Program-made: the position numbers and the translations under genes
The notes under the pieces: generated by a model
Databases searched by the model: none
What the model saw: only the letters and a program-made list of their open reading frames with translations
What the model was told of the DNA's origin: nothing
Origin: Platycnemis pennipes
Lineage: Eukaryota > Arthropoda > Insecta > Odonata > Platycnemididae
NCBI GenBank assembly: GCA_933228895.1
Contig: OW121846.1
Location: 75,590,064 to 75,654,063 of the forward strand
Length of the DNA stretch: 64,000 bases
Reading direction: 5' to 3'
In this document: piece by piece, positions 58,761 through 64,000 of the stretch
How positions within the stretch are numbered: the stretch's first letter is position 1
Layout: each line of letters begins with the position of its first letter

Positions 58761-61700
58761 GATCGAACCTGGGAGATGGGACAAAAGGGATCGCTACGAG
58801 CTATTTCTTTGGAAAACCTTACCTCTTCTTTTTTTTCCTTGAGGGTTAAAGAGTGAGAGATGCTTTTGATACGCTATCTATACCGATCATTTTTGTGGGT
58901 CAGCGAGGCATATTTTATTCATATACATTATTCTCATCGAAGCAAAGAGCTTGCACATGCTTTGCACTACCTTTTTCAACCCTATATTCTCGTGTCATGA
59001 CAATGCACCCATAAAATTGTATGATAAAAGTTACATGCCAGGCTCTGATGAATTTTCTAAAAATCGTCTGATACGAGTTGCGTGAATCTACAATAAGGTT
59101 TATACACGGCATATAATTTTGAAAGGACTTCAAATTTTAATTTTTAAAATTTGAAGTCCTTATTAAATTATTTTCTAAAACACAGCTGACAACGCTTTAA
59201 GAAAAATGTCTTTTCAGCAAGGGAAATATCCTCTTGATACTTATCTCTGTGGACACTGTGGATTAGAGGACACTGTGATTTATTCAATAGAGATTAAGCA
59301 CGATCTTATACTATTCGTCAGTTAAAATTTATATAATTTAATAAATAAATTTTACACCTCATTAAAAAAAACTAAACGGAAAGCGTAGACCGGAATTTGA
59401 AATGGGCGCCATTCTGTATTCCATTTCAAATTTTATCTCAATACCTTCAACATACATAGACATTTTTTATCTCCTTGTCTCTAAACTACTACTTATAAGA
59501 AGGTAAATTTTATTTTATATCCTCAGGTAGTTGCTTTTGAATACGATATATACCGTGGATATATTATTTTTAAATCTGCTTCGAAGTAAGACCTGAAAAA
59601 ATTGATGAATCAATGGGAAATTTTGAATTCCTGGGCAAAAAAAATTTTTTCCCTCCGATATCGTACTTCATTGCAATCTAAAATTTTATGTAGTTAAGTG
59701 TCGTGGTCGGGCCTTTTTGACAAAAATATAAAGGAAAAATAATTTATTAGTCTAAGTGGTAGACCTCCAAGTATTTAAACAAGTTCTTGGAACCATTTCA
59801 ATGATCATTCGTACTAAGCATGGAGTGGCACTAAAATTTTTTACTTGCATTTGAAAAAATAACGAATGCCGCATTATTTAAATTACTTTTCCCAGAAAAA
59901 TTGATAAAAATAAATTCATTTTCGGCTAAAAATTTTGCAAATGTATGATTTTCAAAGGAAATAGAAGTTTTTCATTTTGTTTGACACAATTTTGAAACAT
60001 TATTTTAGCCTTTAGATTAAATGCAGAGCTTTTTAATAAAACATTAAGTGAAGATAAAATAAAATAATCAAATCAGAAAAATAGTAGCACACAAAACGAG
60101 CCCAAAAGAGAAAATTTTTCCAGGTCTGAAAAAACAAGACTTTTTAAGCATGAATCTGTTTAACGCTACGAGCTGACATAAAGGCGTGTGGCAGAAATGT
60201 AATTTTCTCGTGGAATCTAAAAAATTATTACTATTTAAATATTCTCCTCTCTGCAATACATCTTTCCAGCATGACTCTGATTTTATTTCATGATTGATTA
60301 AATTAGTTCAAGGGCCATTTGCCTTACCCTTGGCATTGCATGTATCTTGCTATTGATAACTCGTTAACTACAGAGTTAAGTCCTTGCGCACTTCCATCTG
60401 TGTGATTTTCTTGAGATTTGAGTGAATCTATGAATGCACGGATCGGAAGATGGATCTATTGACTTACTATGTTTCACCGCCTGGCGTGTAGGCAACCGCA
60501 TTGCACACGCTAAAGGCACACTGCATAACGTTCAGGATGAAAGGAAAGATTGGCTGTTATGAAAACATCAACGCGATTTTTTCCGTGGGGTGGAACAAAA
60601 TTTAGCTTCATAAATGAATATATCGAAAGTATAGTGAAACCTACCAGCCAGAAAAGGTGTAATTTGTGAACACCAATCTCACAGTTATGTAAATGTAAAT
60701 AGTACATTTTTCAGTTTAACAAGTTTACCATACGAATCGACTACCAATTTCTCCCCGGCAAGGAACGAAACTTGCCATTTTACACATGTTACCTTCTATC
60801 ATTACGTTACAGTGGTTTTTTTCACGTATTGACCAGTCTCACCGGCGTCAGTCACTTGAGTAACTACTAAGTGGACACTTATGTTTCATATTGATGTAAA
60901 ACTGCTTTTTTATTTCTACTCCTCAGCACGTGGAACTTCGATTAGCACATGCCATGCGTAGAATATGAATATTTTTCTGGCTTAACCAGCTATAGTGCGT
61001 CTCTTCCTAATTATAAAGCAATTATAACTATCAGACTCATTAAGGATGGAAATTATTGGCACCATACCAATTTAATAACCAACCTCTAAATAATGTGCAA
61101 GTGTCTTAAAAATACTGGTTCATGAGAAAACAGAAATGTATTTTGCTTGATAACCGTTTTCTGAATCATCGAATGATATAAATCTTATTTAAACTTTTTT
61201 CATGGAGCACCTATGTTTAAACCTTTTTCAATGACTTCAAACTTTGCTCACTTCTATGAAAACTTGTCTTCCTAGTTTGAGGATACAGTGCCAAAAATGA
61301 ACATTTTTACGTGTTACATGAAGTGATCCGACGTTTGGTAAATAAGTCATTTTTCAATCAACCTAATTCCTAATAATAAACCTTGGGCTCGTGTAAGAGG
61401 TCTGAATGATATTAATGTAATCTATTATGTTTGAGTCCAGATATGAAAAATCTGTTTCTTAAGTCACACTCTCTTTTATCCATGAACATAGTTTTGGCGT
61501 AGGGACTTTTGCTTCTTACAACGCAATTAAGGTAAAGTTTAAAGTGCCTAAATTATTGCAGAGGTAAGGTAAAGTCTAAAGTGTCTATTGTAATCCCATC
61601 CGACGAAGAATATTACGTTAGAGGGAGTGAAAATTAATAATTCCTTACCATATGTTCAAAGGTCATCGTGTGTAGCTGTGAGTTGTTTTGTGAGTTTGTT

Positions 61701-61884
61701 TGTGACACGGGAGTTGTTTTCTCTTTGTTTACTTACCCTTTGTGAACTTGTGTACTTGTGTCCACAGTCGTTTCACTCTTTTTCTTCTTTAAACCACAAT
61801 GATCAACCCAAAGAATGGTCTTGTTGGTGAGAGTAAAGCTCACCAAGTAAGACCCCGACTGCTTTCTCGGTTTGGTCACTCCCT
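58761..61884. other. AT-rich stretch without a gene; one strong hairpin
   Basis: AAGGACTTCAAATTTTAA (59123-59140) and its exact inverse (59144-59161) form an 18-bp stem with a 3-base loop. A 24-base unit, AAGGTAAAGTTTAAAGTGCC-like, is duplicated at about 61529 and 61567. No gene was identified. Confidence 0.4.
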
Positions 61885-61988
61885 TGATGTTTGAGTTGCC
61901 CACGCCTCGGCGTAGGTAAGTCAAACATCAGAGTTGGCGTATAGTTCCTTTCCTTATACCACTTCTGAAGTTCTCCAGGAAGTTCCAT
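61733..61988 (-). other. overlapping open frames, possibly decayed retrotransposon gag
   Basis: On the minus strand one frame starts with ATG (MELPGELQKWYKERNYTPTL) and another continues NIKGVTKPRKQSGSYLVSFT. The second has a faint resemblance to the gag-like region before the zinc knuckles of Jockey elements, but no Cys-His knuckle follows. A 46-bp imperfect palindrome (TGATGTTTGA...TCAAACATCA, 61885-61930) lies inside. I do not call a gene. Confidence 0.2.
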
Positions 61989-64000
61989 TACTCAGAAAGT
62001 CACAAGGCCTCTCCCATTTTCGATCTCGGAACCTTCGTTCACAAACACAACCTATGGACTACCACTACCAATGTCTTTACCCGCGTTGGCCGTCAAACAT
62101 GCAAACATAAAGCCTTTTCTTTGACTGCATGTTTTCGCTATGCAATATCTAGGGGATATGTGCAAATTACATCATTCAAAAGAAAACTCAGAAAGAAAGA
62201 GTGAGAGATCTCTTTTCTGATAATGCTACAGCATCAATATTATTTATCTATCATTCTTATCTTCCTCTTCCTTGTATAAAATAACACCCTCCAGCAGGAA
62301 TAAGGGTCGAGAATTTACTACAGAAATTCCGAAAACAATATCTTTGATGCTGAAAAGAACCGTCTGGATATCACACCATATTCCCTTAATTAGAAATTAT
62401 TGATTTTTTATTCGATTTAGATACGGTTAGGATATCCTCGTATGTCCATTCATTTGGTCAGGAAGAATTTTCAATGAAAGACAACATTAATGCTGAGATA
62501 GTAAAAGAAAAAAACACACTGTATGCACCGTAAATTAAAGACCTAATGTCTATTTACACGTATAAGTGTATAAACAATTAGAAATTGAAAATGTCTAAGG
62601 AAGATTTATTACCTTGAAGAAACAAGACAGCTGAATATTTGACTAACCTTGAACATGTGATAACCCACTCTTAAGGCTGATTTATCATCAACTTAATCTA
62701 GTAACTTCACGTTATTAGACTAATTCTGTAAATCTTGCAAGTATTAAACCATACTTTTAACTAATTTTATAGAAGTAACCAAATAAAAAAACACAACAGC
62801 AGTAAGATAAAATAAATCCTTGAATTCTAAATGTTTTTTCCAGGAATGAAGCAATGAAGAGACTTTTTTTAGTGTATTACTTGCTGCCTTACTTAAATTC
62901 TATTTTCAATTCATTAGTCCCAACTTAAACAAAAATCTTAGGCAACGGGAAAAAAAGGTAAAAATTAAATTTTCAAAAAATAAATCCGAGACCTGTTTCG
63001 ATGCATAATTTCAAGCTATTAATCGAGTTTTCAAGTTACATTCGTCAGATTTTGTCCCCATTTTCTATATAAATGCTTCCCTTTTTACCCATAAAAATTC
63101 TTAACTATGAATCAAACTAATTAGAAAAGTCATCGATAAAAACGTAATGGTAATAAAGTAACTCATAGAATTCTCATCAGCCAAACGTTCCTCAAATAGG
63201 AAAACACATTTTACCAACAAGAGCGCAGTGTAGTAATTCCGATTATTCCTCTCCATTCTTTTCCAGTAAATTCATGCCACTTTGAAAATACATTTAAACA
63301 TGACTATGATTGCCTCACCATCATTTCTCCTGCTGCTTGTGCAATATAAAATCGTTTTCAGTTGAGAAATAGAATGCGAAATGTATTAAGTAATCAATAT
63401 CCAATAAAACCGGTTCCCCCTCATTCAAATATCTTGTGAATCACAGCGGAATACTTTTGGATTTTTTCGTACTAGCCAAAGTCTACCTAACAAAGCACAG
63501 GAGTAATAAAAAATATAAGAGAATTGCAAAGGGTAGCTTTATAGATCGTTATTGGATAATAATTCCATAAAGTGAAGAGTCTAAGCGTCACTTGCCACTC
63601 ACAGGAGAGACAAAAAGGATGACTTGAAAAATGAAAAATTCTCCTTCACCCACAATTTATAAAGGTGATAGTATAAGTATTCTAATTTATCAAAACCAAA
63701 TTTTTTTTACACGAAATACAAATAAATAATGACATCTCTATGTGAAAAATGTTTAAAATACAATGGAAGGATATTTTTAAAATAACAAAGAAACTGTGAC
63801 TAGTCATTCCATTAAAATCGCACACACTCGCGAAACAATCTTTGCTAGAACCAAAAATAAATGTGTTCGCTCCCCTTTCTCTCACCACCATAAATCTTTC
63901 CCACTGCAGTATACAGAATTATAGTTGCTGTTTCAATTAACTTTACTTTTGCTGAAGAGCATTTCAGATGGTTAGTAATTCGGGGGAGGTTAAGGTAATT
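61989..64000. other. AT-rich stretch without a gene
   Basis: Only short chance frames; no repeat or RNA gene recognised up to the end of the window. Confidence 0.45.

Noticed and set aside
1..64000. CRISPR array, bacterial-type operon or phage module
   Set aside because: No regularly spaced repeats, no contiguous genes with ribosome-binding sites; composition and LINE content are those of an animal genome.

Overview
This is a eukaryotic, AT-rich, gene-poor window that looks like insect (arthropod) nuclear DNA. The grounds are degenerate LINEs of the CR1/Jockey and RTE types, a Tc1/mariner-like (IS630-Tc1-mariner, ITm) transposase relic of a kind common in insects, tRNA-derived SINE relics, hundreds of stop-rich bases between short open frames, and short GT-AG-bounded coding islands instead of continuous genes. 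The species cannot be fixed; a hemimetabolous insect with a large repeat-rich genome is a guess. There are no bacterial operons, rRNA genes or CRISPR arrays.

Layout. 1-6.6 kb is AT-rich and without a clear gene. 6.6-12.2 kb holds the best host-gene evidence: two minus-strand exons (6913-7059, terminal, and 12106-12199) with compatible splice phase, encoding the C-terminus of an unrecognised protein. Two GC-rich hairpin repeats (8.8 and 9.8 kb) lie between them. 12.57-16.45 kb is a near full-length, broken two-ORF LINE on the minus strand (LINE-A). 17.38-22.76 kb is a nested structure: an ITm DNA transposon with about 40-bp terminal inverted repeats and flanking TA dinucleotides, containing a dead transposase, a 5'-truncated LINE with a long intact reverse-transcriptase ORF (LINE-B), and a palindromic 238-bp insertion with a 14-bp target-site duplication.

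22.8-31 kb contains an RTE-like LINE tail (25.6 kb), a TATA box with a CpG- and G-rich island (27.5-28.45 kb), and possible minus-strand exons at 29.4 and 30.6-31.0 kb. 34.6-37.45 kb has possible plus-strand exons and a CpG-rich patch. 39.7-40.6 kb has two LINE relics, 44.7 kb a foldback repeat, 47.2-47.9 kb possible exons. 49-54.4 kb has hairpins, a SINE, duplications, a three-copy ~213-236 bp tandem array and a C-rich tract. A second SINE relic lies at 56.3 kb and a strong CpG island with a possible minus-strand exon at 58 kb. 58.9-64 kb is AT-rich with only small palindromes and duplications.

The minus-strand coding islands (58.0, 47.2, 29.4, 12.1 and 6.9 kb) could belong to one gene of about 50 kb, but only the last two are linked by matching phase and supported by strong codon character. 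The rest of the host-gene model is inference. No coherent new multi-gene system was found; the most unusual things are structural features of mobile elements.
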